Positions 1-8,985 of a DNA stretch of 64,000 nt are shown in pieces. This DNA is from Bacteroides sp. OF04-15BH (GTDB taxonomy: Bacteria; Bacteroidota; Bacteroidia; Bacteroidales; Bacteroidaceae). The stretch covers positions 1-64,000 of the forward strand of contig NZ_QUEM01000013.1 of NCBI RefSeq assembly GCF_003477995.1. Reading direction: 5' to 3'. The position numbers were made by a program, and so were the translations under genes. The notes under the pieces were generated by a model. The model saw only the letters and a program-made list of their open reading frames with translations. It was not told the origin of the DNA and did not search any database. Positions within the stretch are counted from its first letter, which is position 1; the number at the start of each line of letters is the position of its first letter.

Positions 1-20
1 TGCAGAACGACATCCACTTT

Positions 21-542
21 ATGAAGAAAAACATCTATTTCAGTGAAACACAAAATGGTAAGGATGTAAAATACAAAATCGTAGACATTAAATCCCTTGA
101 GGTGGATAATGCTCTCCAGGATGGCAAGAAACGCATTTTCATCCTTATAGATGACGACCCTAAATTTCCATTTTTGGCAACTGAAGTTTTCAAGGGAAAA
201 CATGTCACTGGCTATATGGAACCATTTGCTTTTGACAATTCCACCCACAGCAGGTCGTTTACTGGTATATGGACAAATATTACCGTTTATTTAGACTGTA
301 GGGCATATCACTATATGGTTGATAGCGGCAAGCATGTTTACTATTGGATGTTATTTGAGGATAAAAAAATTAATTCCAAAAGAGAAAAATACTCTCAAAA
401 GAAACTGTTGAAAAAGATAAAGGATAAATTCAAGGACTATCCTGCCGTCGCTGAAGAAGTGGAAAAGAGAGGACTCACTGCTGAGCAAATCCACGAGGAC
501 CCTACCATTCTTCTTGAAATTCTTGACAAGAGTCTGCAATAA
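21..542 (+). CDS. Hypothetical protein, possibly 5'-truncated
   Basis: I do not recognise this 173-aa protein. It has no signal peptide or membrane segment. The first two thirds are mixed alpha/beta with several aromatic residues. The C-terminal third is highly charged (Lys/Glu rich) and probably helical. The reading frame stays open upstream to the window edge, so the ATG at 21 may be internal and the gene may start outside the window. The stretch is AT-rich compared with the genes from 1.2 kb on and is followed by a strong terminator, so it may be the last gene of an acquired segment. No function is proposed. Confidence 0.6.
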   Translation: MKKNIYFSETQNGKDVKYKIVDIKSLEVDNALQDGKKRIFILIDDDPKFPFLATEVFKGKHVTGYMEPFAFDNSTHSRSFTGIWTNITVYLDCRAYHYMVDSGKHVYYWMLFEDKKINSKREKYSQKKLLKKIKDKFKDYPAVAEEVEKRGLTAEQIHEDPTILLEILDKSLQ

Positions 543-565
543 TCTTTTGTCTTTTCCCCCATACC

Positions 566-601
566 AATGCTTCCGTACTCCCGCAGTATGGAAGCATTTT
601 T
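566..601 (+). terminator. Rho-independent terminator after the first gene
   Basis: A 14-bp stem (566-579 with 585-598, one G-T pair) around a 5-nt loop is followed by a run of T. It lies 24 bases after the stop codon of the first gene. Confidence 0.8.
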
Positions 602-1099
602 CAATTTATTCCTCCCCACAGGTTGGCGGTTCATTCTCTGTAGGTCTCAGATGTTCTTGTTACTACTCAGCCCCTAAAAATGAATTTCAAGTACTCATTT
701 GACACAATAGCCTATTTTGTAGCATAAATATAGCCAAAATCATCAATATTTTGCGGATTTGACACATCCAAGGGGTGTTGAGTAGTTACGTATATGGCAG
801 CAACTGAAAATAAAATCTAAAAAATGGATATGATTTTCATCAATCCACATAAATGTTGTACCTTTGTCACCGAAAAGAGTTGTTTGACAAGTAATGCAAA
901 CTTATGTATAATACAGAAGTTAAAACTATTACCAAGTCATTACCTCTATTGAGGTGAAACACTTGTAAATCGCTCATTTTTAGCTATTCGGCATATTTTA
1001 GCAGAATTTTTCGGAAAAAGAAAAACTGAACGACTATCAGCTGGAGGTGGGTGGCCAAACAGCCAAAAAGTACATTCAAAAATAGTTAAAGACATGAAT
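602..1099. other. AT-rich non-coding stretch
   Basis: About 500 bases without a convincing gene. It contains two TTTGACACA words (near 700 and 758) and, near its end, the short coding-like remnant listed separately. I see no tRNA, no clear attachment site and no insertion-sequence ends. Confidence 0.5.
1002..1085 (+). pseudogene. Short 3' remnant of an unknown gene
   Basis: A frame that opens after a stop at 999-1001 encodes a charged 27-residue tail with the stretch LNDYQLEVGGQTAKKYIQK, then TAG. It reads like the natural C-terminus of a protein, followed 15 bases later by a terminator-like hairpin. No start codon or upstream coding frame remains. I infer a decayed gene left by an old insertion or deletion; the parent protein is not identified. 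Confidence 0.3.
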
Positions 1100-1136
1100 A
1101 AAAGAAAAGTTATTCCCGAGGGATAACTTTTCTTTT
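1100..1136 (+). terminator. Terminator-like hairpin before the Crp/Fnr gene
   Basis: A perfect 14-bp inverted repeat (1100-1113 with 1123-1136) around a 9-nt loop. The right arm is T-rich. It sits directly before a -7 box, so it probably ends transcription from upstream and insulates the next promoter. Confidence 0.6.
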
Positions 1137-1138
1137 GT

Positions 1139-1146
1139 TATCTTTG
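1139..1146 (+). promoter_or_regulatory. Bacteroidetes -7 box of the Crp/Fnr operon
   Basis: TATCTTTG matches the TAnnTTTG element of the Bacteroidetes primary sigma factor. Transcription would start near 1152, which favours the ATG at 1189 over the in-frame upstream ATG at 1135. Confidence 0.65.
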
Positions 1147-1188
1147 CGAAAATATAGTTTGTTAGGAATTAATTGGAGATTAGTTGTA

Positions 1189-1875
1189 ATGGAAAATTCC
1201 ATTTTTGAGACATTGCTTGAACTTCCCTTCTTTCAGGGTATGGGCCGGAGCGACATGATTCAGATAGTGAACAGCCTGCCGCTCCAGACGAAGAACATAC
1301 CCACGGGACGCAACATCGTCATGCAAGACGAAAAGTGCCAGCATCTGATCTTCGTTCTGAAGGGAACGCTCCGTATCGTCACCCGGGCCGACCATCATCT
1401 TTTTACCGTGAGCGAGCGGATTCAGGGTCCGACCGTAATCCAGCCGGAAGCGCTTTTCGGCATCTATCCGCACTACCGAAGCACCTATCAGGCCCTGACC
1501 GAAGCCAGCATCATCAGTATTCCCAAACATGCGGCACTTCAAATCATCGCTTCCTACGATGTGTTCCGCCTGAATCTTCTTAATTATCTTTCCAGTATCA
1601 TTTTCAAGAAGCAGCGACCGTGCTGGAACATTCTTCCGACGGAGTCTCTGGAGCAGAGAATCGTGCGCTTCATTTTGCAGCACATCCAGTATCCGGCCGG
1701 CGAAAAGAGCCTCACGGTGCGCATGGTTGATCTGGCCGACATCCTGAACGACACCCGCATCAATGTGTCGCAAAGCCTGAACCGGATGCAGAACGAAGGC
1801 AAACTGATGCTCAAGCGGAAGGAAATCATCATTCCCAGCATAGAAAAACTATCGGAATATAATGAATTGAAATAA
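1189..1875 (+). CDS. Crp/Fnr-family transcriptional regulator
   Basis: A 228-aa regulator with an N-terminal cyclic-nucleotide-binding-like beta-roll (about residues 20-120), a dimerisation helix and a C-terminal winged helix (about 150-220) with the stretch DLADILNDTRINVSQSLNRM. No four-cysteine FeS pattern is visible at the N-terminus, so it is not a classical oxygen-sensing Fnr. The ATG at 1189 is chosen because it follows a GGAGA ribosome site and lies downstream of the likely transcription start; a frame extension to 1135 would begin inside the promoter. The M3 peptidase gene follows after 8 bases and is probably cotranscribed. The ligand and targets are unknown. Confidence 0.85.
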   Translation: MENSIFETLLELPFFQGMGRSDMIQIVNSLPLQTKNIPTGRNIVMQDEKCQHLIFVLKGTLRIVTRADHHLFTVSERIQGPTVIQPEALFGIYPHYRSTYQALTEASIISIPKHAALQIIASYDVFRLNLLNYLSSIIFKKQRPCWNILPTESLEQRIVRFILQHIQYPAGEKSLTVRMVDLADILNDTRINVSQSLNRMQNEGKLMLKRKEIIIPSIEKLSEYNELK

Positions 1876-1883
1876 CATAATAT

Positions 1884-3950
1884 ATGACAAACGAAAAGAA
1901 CCAGACACGCCACGAGAATCCGTTTTTCAACCAACCTTACGGAACTCCGCACAATACCGCTCCTTTTCATGAAATCAAACTGGAGCACTACGAACCGGCC
2001 ATCCTCGAAGGTATCCGCCGCGAGAACGAAACCATCGACAAGATCATCAATAATCCGGAGGCCCCTACGTTCGACAACACCATCGCCTATACTACTCCCG
2101 ACAATATGCTCTCACGCGTCACCGAGGTGTTCTTCAATCTGCTGAGCGCCGAAACCAACGACGCGATGGACGAGCTGGCACAGAAAATGTCGCCCATCCT
2201 GACCGAGCACGCCAACAATATCATGCTCAACGAGCAGTTGTTTGCCCGCGTCAAACAGGTGTATGAGAACCACGGTCCGCTCGATGCCGAGGAGCAGATG
2301 CTTTTGGACAAGATGTACGACGGATTCATCCGCAGCGGTGTGAACCTGAGCGCCGAGGATAAAGAGAAATTCCGTGCCCTGAGCAAGGAACTGAGCCAGC
2401 TCACACTCCAGTTCTCACAGAATCAGCTGAAGGAGACCAACAACTTCCAGCTGCATCTGACCGACGAACAGGATCTGAAGGGCCTGCCGGACAGCGCCAT
2501 CGAGGCCGCCCGTCTGGCCGCCAAGGAAAAGAATCTGGAAGGATGGGTGTTTACCCTTCATGCTCCGAGCTACTCGCCGTTCATGACCTATGCCGACAAC
2601 CGCAGTCTGCGTGAACAGATGTATCGTGCCGCAAACACCATCTGCACCAAGGACAACGAGTACAATAATCTGGAAATCGTGAAGCGCATTGTCAACCTGC
2701 GCCGCGAGAAAGCCCAGCTTCTGGGCTATCGCACCTATGCCGATTTCGTATTGAAACAGCGTATGGCCGAGACCAGCGAACAGGTTTACCGCCTGCTGAA
2801 CGATCTTTTGGAAGCTTATCTGCCTACCGCAAAGGCAGAAGTGGCCGAGCTCATCGCCCTGGCCAAGAAACTCGAAGGCGACGATTTCGATTTCCGTCCG
2901 TGGGACTTCTCTTACTATTCCCACAAGCTGCGCATGGAGAAATACAACATCGACGCCGAGATGCTGCGCCCCTATCTGGAACTGGAGCAGGTGAAGAAAG
3001 GCGTATTCGGTCTGGCCACCCGCCTTTACGGCATTACTTTCCGTGAAAACAAGGACATTCCGGTATACCATCCCGATGTTCACGCCTACGAAGTGTTTGA
3101 CGAGGACGGCAGTTTCCTGGCCGTGCTCTACACAGACTTCCATCCGCGCGAAGGCAAACGCAGCGGTGCCTGGATGACTTCATACAAGGAGCAATGGATC
3201 AGCAAGGAGGACGGAAACAGCCGTCCGCACGTATCGCTCACCATGAACTTCACGAAGCCCACCGAAGACAAGCCGGCTCTGCTCACCCTCGGCGAAGTGG
3301 AAACCTTCCTGCACGAGTTCGGTCATGCCCTGCACGGCATCTTTGCCAACACCCGTTTCGAAAGCCTGAGCGGAACCAACGTGTACTGGGATTTTGTGGA
3401 GCTTCCTTCACAGATCATGGAGAACTTCGCCATCGAGAAGGATTTCCTCAACACCTTTGCCCGCCACTATCAGACCGGCGAACCGATGCCCGACGAACTG
3501 ATTGACCGTGTGGTGCGCAGCCGCAATTTCAATGTGGCCTATGCCTGCATCCGTCAGGTGAGCTTCGGCCTGCTCGACATGGCCTACTACACTCTGGACC
3601 ATCCGTTCGAAGGCGATGTGATGGCCTTTGAGCGCGAAGCCTGGAAGCGCACAGTCCTGCTGCCTCAGGAGCCGGACACCTGCATGTCGGTACAGTTCGG
3701 CCACATCATGTCGGGCGGCTATGCCGCAGGCTATTACAGCTACAAGTGGGCCGAGGTACTGGATGCCGACGCGTTCTCCCTGTTCAAGCAGCACGGCATC
3801 TTCAGCCGCGAAATCGCCACCCGCTTCCGCAAGGAAATCCTGTCGAAGGGAGGTACCGAGCATCCGATGACGCTCTACCGCCGCTTCCGCGGTCAGGACC
3901 CGAGCATCGACGCCCTGCTCGAAAGAAACGGTATCAAGAAACAATCATAA
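1884..3950 (+). CDS. dcp: M3-family zinc metallopeptidase (peptidyl-dipeptidase Dcp-like)
   Basis: A 688-aa thimet-oligopeptidase-family enzyme, the length of E. coli Dcp. It is mostly helical, with the zinc-binding HEFGH motif at residues 477-481 in the context FLHEFGHALHGIF. The family cleaves short peptides in a closed cavity; Dcp removes C-terminal dipeptides. The N-terminus (NPFFNQPYGTPHNTAPF) is typical of the Dcp branch and carries no signal peptide, so a cytoplasmic role in peptide recycling is expected. It follows the Crp/Fnr gene by 8 bases, so that regulator may be cotranscribed with it. The dipeptidase rather than oligopeptidase assignment is by family resemblance. Confidence 0.93.
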   Translation: MTNEKNQTRHENPFFNQPYGTPHNTAPFHEIKLEHYEPAILEGIRRENETIDKIINNPEAPTFDNTIAYTTPDNMLSRVTEVFFNLLSAETNDAMDELAQKMSPILTEHANNIMLNEQLFARVKQVYENHGPLDAEEQMLLDKMYDGFIRSGVNLSAEDKEKFRALSKELSQLTLQFSQNQLKETNNFQLHLTDEQDLKGLPDSAIEAARLAAKEKNLEGWVFTLHAPSYSPFMTYADNRSLREQMYRAANTICTKDNEYNNLEIVKRIVNLRREKAQLLGYRTYADFVLKQRMAETSEQVYRLLNDLLEAYLPTAKAEVAELIALAKKLEGDDFDFRPWDFSYYSHKLRMEKYNIDAEMLRPYLELEQVKKGVFGLATRLYGITFRENKDIPVYHPDVHAYEVFDEDGSFLAVLYTDFHPREGKRSGAWMTSYKEQWISKEDGNSRPHVSLTMNFTKPTEDKPALLTLGEVETFLHEFGHALHGIFANTRFESLSGTNVYWDFVELPSQIMENFAIEKDFLNTFARHYQTGEPMPDELIDRVVRSRNFNVAYACIRQVSFGLLDMAYYTLDHPFEGDVMAFEREAWKRTVLLPQEPDTCMSVQFGHIMSGGYAAGYYSYKWAEVLDADAFSLFKQHGIFSREIATRFRKEILSKGGTEHPMTLYRRFRGQDPSIDALLERNGIKKQS

Positions 3951-3970
3951 CCCAGAAACACATCCGACTT

Positions 3971-4423
3971 ATGACATTGGAAGACAAACAAACGGAACTG
4001 GATCTGCGCTATCTGCGCATGGCGCACATCTGGGCGGAAAACAGCTATTGCAAGCGCCGTCAGGTAGGAGCACTGATCGTGAAAAACAAGATGATCATTT
4101 CCGACGGATACAATGGCACTCCATCGGGCTTCGAGAATGTATGCGAGGACGAAAACAACCAGACGTTTCCTTATGTGCTGCATGCCGAGGCCAATGCCAT
4201 CACCAAAATAGCACGTTCGGGCAACAACAGCGAGAACGCCACACTTTACGTGACCGACGCCCCCTGCATCGAATGTTCCAAACTCATCATTCAGGCCGGC
4301 ATCAAGCGCGTGATCTACTCGCGCAACTACCGCCTGGAAGACGGCATCAACCTGCTTCGCAAGGCCGGAGTAGAGGTGTGTTATCTGGAATTGCCCAGTG
4401 ATTCAAAACCTAATGATAAATAA
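3971..4423 (+). CDS. Deoxycytidylate (dCMP) deaminase-like protein
   Basis: A 150-aa zinc-dependent deaminase of the ComEB/dCMP-deaminase family. It has the catalytic HAEAN motif (zinc His plus proton-shuttling Glu) and the PCIEC zinc-cysteine pair, and a YNGTPSGF substrate-loop stretch typical of dCMP deaminases. The expected reaction is dCMP to dUMP, feeding dTMP synthesis. The frame is open far upstream inside the peptidase gene, but homology starts at the ATG at 3971, 20 bases after the peptidase stop, so this start is preferred. The S41 protease gene follows after 17 bases. Confidence 0.9.
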   Translation: MTLEDKQTELDLRYLRMAHIWAENSYCKRRQVGALIVKNKMIISDGYNGTPSGFENVCEDENNQTFPYVLHAEANAITKIARSGNNSENATLYVTDAPCIECSKLIIQAGIKRVIYSRNYRLEDGINLLRKAGVEVCYLELPSDSKPNDK

Positions 4424-4440
4424 CCAATAAGCTAAATCCC

Positions 4441-6105
4441 ATGAGTAGAAATCGAAGTCCACGGCTTATGCCTCTTTTTCTGGCCTTAAGCCTTGTGGCA
4501 GGAATTCTGATCGGAACCTTCTATGCCAACCATTTCTCCGGAAACCGGTTGAGCATCATCAACACCGGCAGCAACAAGCTCAATGATTTGCTGCGCATTA
4601 TCGACGAGCAGTATGTCGATACCGTCAACGTAAAGGATCTGGTGGAGTCGGCCATGCCGAAGATATTGTCTGAGCTCGACCCGCATTCGGCCTACATCAG
4701 TGCCCAGAATGCCGAAGAATCCATGGAGGATCTGAAGGGCAGTTTCTCGGGCATCGGTGTGATGTTCGTCATCCGCGAAGACACCATCCACATTATGAAT
4801 GTCGTGAAGGGTGGTCCGTCCGAGAAAGTCGGTCTGATGGCCGGCGACCGCATCGTGAGCGTGGACGGCAAACCGTTTGTCGGCAAGGAAGTGACCGACG
4901 TCACCGCCAAGAAAACCCTGAAAGGCCCCAAGGGTTCGAAAGTGAAACTCGGCATCAAGCGTAACCACGAAAAGGAAACCCTGTATTTCGACATCGTGCG
5001 CGGCGACATCCCGCAACACAGTATTGATGCCGCCTATATGGTAACGCCGGACGTGGGCTACATCAAGGTACGCAGCTTCTCGGAAACCACTTATCCGGAG
5101 ATGCTGGTGGCTCTGGCCCAGCTCAACCGCGAAGGCTTCAAGAACCTCATCATCGACCTGCGCGGCAATCAGGGCGGATACATGCACACCGCCATCCAGA
5201 TGGCCAATGTGTTCCTGCCCAAGGACCAGCTCATCGTCTATACCGAAGGCCGCAAATCGCCGCGTGAGAATTATTTCAGCGACGGACAGGGCAATTTCCG
5301 CGATATTCCGCTGGTAGTTCTCGTAGACGAAGGATCGGCATCGGCCAGTGAAATCTTTGCCGGTGCCATTCAGGACAACGACCGCGGTCTGGTTATCGGA
5401 CGCCGCTCGTTCGGAAAAGGTCTGGTTCAGTTGCCTATCGAGTTCAAGGACGGAAGTATTATCCGCCTCACCACGGCACGCTACTACACTCCGTCGGGCC
5501 GCTGCATCCAAAAGCCTTATGAGAAAGGCCACGGACAGGAATACGAAAACGACCTGCTGATGCGCTATGAGCGCGGTGAGTTCTTCTCACAGGACAGCAT
5601 CAAGCAAAGCGGCGAGAAATACAAGACCCGCCTGGGACGCACCGTGTATGGCGGTGGCGGTATCATGCCGGACATCTTTGTTCCGGAAGATACAACCGAC
5701 ATCACCTTATATTATAAGGAAGCGGTTCTGAGCGGTCTGGTACGCCAGTTCTGTTTCAACTACTCCGATCAGCATCGTGAGGAAATCAACAAACTGGAAA
5801 CAAACAGCGATATTGTGAAGTTCCTGGAAAAGAAGAACGTGATTGACCAGTTTGCCACTTACGCCTCTCAAAAGGGACTGCGCCGCCGCAACCTGATGAT
5901 CCGCAGATCGCGCAAGCGCTTTGAAGAGGCTATCTACGGCACCATCATCTACAACTGCCGCGACATGGAAGCCTACATTGAATATCTCAATGAAAGCGAT
6001 GCCACCATCAAGAAATCGCTGGAAGTATTCAAGAACGGTGATGCCAAACCTAAGGCACCGGCTCCAAAGGCAGCCAGCGCCCCACAAAAGAACAAGAAAA
6101 AATAA
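4441..6105 (+). CDS. S41-family carboxy-terminal processing protease
   Basis: A 554-aa periplasmic protease. An N-terminal hydrophobic segment (about residues 9-28) serves as signal or membrane anchor. A PDZ domain follows (about 95-170), then the S41 catalytic core. By alignment with E. coli Tsp the dyad is Ser301 in SASASEIF and Lys326 in SFGKG, 25 residues apart as in Tsp. The C-terminal tail is basic and Ala/Pro/Lys rich (KPKAPAPKAASAPQ). The family trims or degrades envelope proteins after recognising their C-termini. It is probably cotranscribed with the deaminase, and a strong terminator closes the unit. Confidence 0.92.
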   Translation: MSRNRSPRLMPLFLALSLVAGILIGTFYANHFSGNRLSIINTGSNKLNDLLRIIDEQYVDTVNVKDLVESAMPKILSELDPHSAYISAQNAEESMEDLKGSFSGIGVMFVIREDTIHIMNVVKGGPSEKVGLMAGDRIVSVDGKPFVGKEVTDVTAKKTLKGPKGSKVKLGIKRNHEKETLYFDIVRGDIPQHSIDAAYMVTPDVGYIKVRSFSETTYPEMLVALAQLNREGFKNLIIDLRGNQGGYMHTAIQMANVFLPKDQLIVYTEGRKSPRENYFSDGQGNFRDIPLVVLVDEGSASASEIFAGAIQDNDRGLVIGRRSFGKGLVQLPIEFKDGSIIRLTTARYYTPSGRCIQKPYEKGHGQEYENDLLMRYERGEFFSQDSIKQSGEKYKTRLGRTVYGGGGIMPDIFVPEDTTDITLYYKEAVLSGLVRQFCFNYSDQHREEINKLETNSDIVKFLEKKNVIDQFATYASQKGLRRRNLMIRRSRKRFEEAIYGTIIYNCRDMEAYIEYLNESDATIKKSLEVFKNGDAKPKAPAPKAASAPQKNKKK

Positions 6106-6121
6106 AAACTCATCCCTTCAG

Positions 6122-6166
6122 AAAGGCCCGGCCCACACTCTCGGCAGTGTGGCTCCGGGCCTTTTT
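6122..6166 (+). terminator. Strong terminator after the S41 protease
   Basis: A 10-bp GC-rich outer stem (6122-6131 with 6155-6164) and an inner 7-bp stem (6133-6139 with 6146-6152), followed by T residues. It lies only 18 bases before the next start codon, so the cyclo-ligase gene needs read-through or a promoter inside this gap. Confidence 0.88.
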
Positions 6167-6183
6167 AAAAATCTCCGTATCCC

Positions 6184-6747
6184 ATGAACGAAAAACAGAT
6201 ATTAAGAAAAGAAATCAGAAGAAGAAAACAAAGCTGCCCGAAAGAGCAGCTTGAAGCATGGTCGCAGGCAGTATGCCGCCTGCTGGAGCAGACCGAAGTG
6301 TTTCAGAAAGCCCGAACCGTGTTGCTGTATTACGCCCTGCCCGACGAGGTGGACACGGCCTCACTGATCCGGAAATATGCCCACAGCAAACAGATTCTGC
6401 TGCCGGTGGTGTGCGGCGACGACCTGGTGGTGCGCCGGTATCAGAACGAAAACACCCTCTCGGCAGAGAATCCTTTCGGAATTCCGGAACCGGAGGGCGA
6501 AGATATGAATTTGAATGAAATAAAAATAGACCTGATTGTCGTGCCGGGCATGGCCTTTACGGCCGACGGCTGCCGTCTGGGGCGCGGCAAGGGATATTAC
6601 GACCGCTTGCTGAGCCGTCCCGCACTGAAGGAGGTGCCCCGCATGGGCATCTGTTTCCCCTTCCAGCTGCTGCCGGAGCTGCCGGTCGAAGCACACGACA
6701 TCCGGATGCACCGGATCGTGACTCTTCCCGAAGGGACGAATCAATAG
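6184..6747 (+). CDS. 5-formyltetrahydrofolate cyclo-ligase
   Basis: A 187-aa enzyme of the 5-FCL/MTHFS family. It converts 5-formyl-THF to 5,10-methenyl-THF using ATP, rescuing folate from its storage form. The diagnostic C-terminal motif GRGKGYYDR, preceded by VVPGMAFTADGCRLG, is present, as are the basic N-terminal helices (LRKEIRRRK). Length is normal. The last 7 bases overlap the convergent DciA-like gene. Confidence 0.93.
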   Translation: MNEKQILRKEIRRRKQSCPKEQLEAWSQAVCRLLEQTEVFQKARTVLLYYALPDEVDTASLIRKYAHSKQILLPVVCGDDLVVRRYQNENTLSAENPFGIPEPEGEDMNLNEIKIDLIVVPGMAFTADGCRLGRGKGYYDRLLSRPALKEVPRMGICFPFQLLPELPVEAHDIRMHRIVTLPEGTNQ

Positions 6748-7031
6748 AACACAATCTGCGTGATGACCTGTGCCCCGACCGCCTCGTTCAGCTGGCGCAC
6801 CAGCTGGGCCCGGTTCATCATCAGATTCGATTTGAGCGAAGGCGATTTAAGCTGCACATAAAGCGTCTGGTTCTTCACAAAGATATTGCCGGTGTAATAA
6901 GAGATACCCTCTCCCATCACCTGCGGCCACGCCGACACGATGCGCCGCTCGTTGAGCGGAGTCTCCAGTCCCTCGCTGCGCAGGAACTGACGCAGCAGGT
7001 CGCCAAACATTTCGGATTTGTTGCGTCTCAT
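6741..7031 (-). CDS. DUF721/DciA-like protein
   Basis: A 96-aa protein of the DUF721 family, whose best-known member DciA helps load the replicative helicase in many bacteria. The core has the family pattern of an initial helix, a W-P-x-V-x-G segment (AWPQVMGEGI) and a beta strand near TLYVQLKSPSLKSNLM. The gene starts inside the end of recF (ATGA overlap), so the two are translationally coupled; a recF-DUF721 pair is common in bacteria. The 3' end overlaps the convergent cyclo-ligase gene by 7 bases. Confidence 0.8.
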   Translation of the reverse strand: MRRNKSEMFGDLLRQFLRSEGLETPLNERRIVSAWPQVMGEGISYYTGNIFVKNQTLYVQLKSPSLKSNLMMNRAQLVRQLNEAVGAQVITQIVFY

Positions 7032-8125
7032 CGGCTGATGTCTCCTTTCTGAACGTGAAACAAACGGTATTCCTGATCCATATTGCGGAGAATCTGATCC
7101 AGATGGTCGCGGTTGGTGTCGGTGATGAAGATCTGTCCGAAACAGTTCTCCGACACCAGACGCACAATCTGCTCCACGCGTGTGGCATCCAGTTTGTCGA
7201 AAATATCATCCAGCAACAGCAGCGGTGTGGTGCGGCTGCCCGTACGTTTCAGGAAATCGAACTGCGCCAGTTTCAGGGCAATCAGGAACGTCTTGTTCTG
7301 TCCCTGCGACCCTTCGCGCTTGATGGGAAAACCCGACAGCGTCATTTCCAGATCATCCTTATGCACTCCGTGCAGCGAATATCCCATGATGCGGTCTTTG
7401 GCGCGGTCACGCCGGATCACGTCGAGCAACGGTCCGCGCTGACAGTGCGACACATAGTGCAGCCCCACCTGCTCCTTATCCTGCGAAATGCGCGAATAAA
7501 AGCCCTGAAAAATCGGGACGAACTCATTGACATATTCCTGCCGGCGGGCATAGATATATTCCCCCTCGCGGGCCATGGCTTCCTCCCACAAGGACAGCAG
7601 TTCGGCATCCGGCTCCTCTTCCTGCTTGAGCAGCACATTGCGCTGCTGCAAGGCCTTGTTGTAGCGCACCAGGGCATCGAGATACGGACGGTCATACTGC
7701 GAAATCACCAGATCCATAAAGCGGCGGCGCTCCTCGCTTCCGCCCAGAATCAGGTCGGCATCCGAAGGCGACACCATTACCAGCGGAATCAGACCGATGT
7801 GTTCCGACAGTTTCTTGTATTCTTTCTGGTTGCGCTTGAAACGCTTCTTGGCCTTGCGCTTCATGCCGCAGAAAATCTCTTCCGGATCACCATCCTCACG
7901 CTCATAGAACCCATGAATCACGAACATGTCCTGGTCGTGTGTGATGTTCTGCGAATCCACCGAATTGACATAACTCTTGCAGAACGAAAGGAAATACACG
8001 GCATCGAGGATATTGGTTTTCCCCTCTCCGTTATGTCCGATAAAACAATTGATTTTGGGCGACAGCTCAATGTCTGCCTCACGTATGTTCTTATAATTGA
8101 GGATAGATATTCGTTTCAGTATCAT
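7028..8125 (-). CDS. recF: DNA replication and repair protein RecF
   Basis: A 365-aa SMC-like ATPase that helps load RecA at single-strand gaps with RecO and RecR. Visible elements are the N-terminal LKRISILNYKNI strand, Walker A GHNGEGKTN (about residues 30-38), the signature region near KREGSQGQNKT, and Walker B LLLLDDIFDKLD near residue 310. Length is normal for RecF. It is followed with a 4-base overlap by the DciA-like gene. A minus-strand -7 box lies about 30 bases upstream. Confidence 0.95.
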   Translation of the reverse strand: MILKRISILNYKNIREADIELSPKINCFIGHNGEGKTNILDAVYFLSFCKSYVNSVDSQNITHDQDMFVIHGFYEREDGDPEEIFCGMKRKAKKRFKRNQKEYKKLSEHIGLIPLVMVSPSDADLILGGSEERRRFMDLVISQYDRPYLDALVRYNKALQQRNVLLKQEEEPDAELLSLWEEAMAREGEYIYARRQEYVNEFVPIFQGFYSRISQDKEQVGLHYVSHCQRGPLLDVIRRDRAKDRIMGYSLHGVHKDDLEMTLSGFPIKREGSQGQNKTFLIALKLAQFDFLKRTGSRTTPLLLLDDIFDKLDATRVEQIVRLVSENCFGQIFITDTNRDHLDQILRNMDQEYRLFHVQKGDISR

Positions 8126-8154
8126 GCCTGGAAATCATTAATCTTTGAATCATA

Positions 8155-8162
8155 CAAAATTA
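8155..8162 (-). promoter_or_regulatory. -7 box of the recF unit
   Basis: The minus strand reads TAATTTTG, matching TAnnTTTG, 30 bases before the recF start. No clear -33 TTG element is seen. Confidence 0.45.
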
Positions 8163-8224
8163 GGTTTTATCAAGAATATCTGAAAATAATAAGCCATAAA
8201 TTTTATAAAACGGGGGATTTTGTA

Positions 8225-8232
8225 TAAATTTG
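8225..8232 (+). promoter_or_regulatory. -7 box of the TPR-ribH unit
   Basis: TAAATTTG matches TAnnTTTG about 73 bases before the TPR gene, in the divergent region opposite recF. Confidence 0.45.
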
Positions 8233-8304
8233 CTTCGCCTTTGTCGCAAACGGTACAAAGCGCACTTTCAACCAAGGAAATAATAACAAAACAGTTCTAT
8301 AAAA

Positions 8305-8976
8305 ATGACAAACAAAACAACTCATGGTCATGATATGGACCATCACATCAAAAGCTCTGAGGCTTTGATCGACAAGTACAAGAAACCCGTAATGGCCGGA
8401 CTGGCCGTTGTCGTTGTGGCTGTAGCCGGATTCTTCCTCTACAAGAGCTTCATTCTGGAACCAAAGAACCAGAAAGCCAACGAAGCCCTGTTCAAAGGCG
8501 AGCAGTATTTTGCCATGAACGACTACGAGAGAGCTCTGAAAGGTGACAGCACCGGTTACAAGGGATTCATCTACATTGCAGAAGAATACAGCTCAACCAA
8601 GGCCGGAAATCTGGCTCGCCTGTATGCCGGAATGAGCTATGCTCAGAGCGGTAACTATCAGGAGGCTGTGAAGTATCTGGAGTCATACGACAAGTGCGAT
8701 GACGAAATGATCACTCCGGCTGCCGTAGGTGTTCTGGGTAACTGCTATGCTCAGCTCAACCAGTTGGACAAGGCTACCGAAACATTGCTGAAGGCAGCCG
8801 AAATGGCCGACAACAACACCCTGACTCCGATGTACCTGCAGCAGGCCGGTGAGATTTTCGAATCTCAGGGCAACACCGACAAGGCGCTGAACTGCTACAA
8901 CGAAATCAAGAACAAATATCCACAGTCCATGCAGGCTGTAGAAATCGACAAATACATCGAACGTCTGAGCAAATAA
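8305..8976 (+). CDS. Membrane-anchored tetratricopeptide-repeat protein
   Basis: A 223-aa protein with a short cytoplasmic N-terminus, one transmembrane helix (about residues 28-50, VMAGLAVVVVAVAGFFLYKSF) and three or more TPR units outside the membrane (for example LYAGMSYAQSGNYQEAVKYLE, GNCYAQLNQLDKATETLLKA, AGEIFESQGNTDKALNCYNEI). This layout resembles the YfgM family, whose E. coli member works with the SecYEG translocon and periplasmic chaperones. The partner here is unknown. ribH follows after 9 bases, an operon arrangement I recall from other Bacteroidales. Confidence 0.85.
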   Translation: MTNKTTHGHDMDHHIKSSEALIDKYKKPVMAGLAVVVVAVAGFFLYKSFILEPKNQKANEALFKGEQYFAMNDYERALKGDSTGYKGFIYIAEEYSSTKAGNLARLYAGMSYAQSGNYQEAVKYLESYDKCDDEMITPAAVGVLGNCYAQLNQLDKATETLLKAAEMADNNTLTPMYLQQAGEIFESQGNTDKALNCYNEIKNKYPQSMQAVEIDKYIERLSK

Positions 8977-8985
8977 TCCGTAATT

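Noticed and set aside
3746..3970. 75-residue N-terminal extension of the dCMP deaminase-like frame
   Set aside because: It lies out of frame inside the M3 peptidase gene and has no family similarity; the deaminase homology begins at 3971.
7055..8227. Long plus-strand frame (390 aa) opposite recF
   Set aside because: It is the antisense shadow of recF, which has all its motifs; the codon pattern of the shadow gives a His/Gln-rich product without known motifs.
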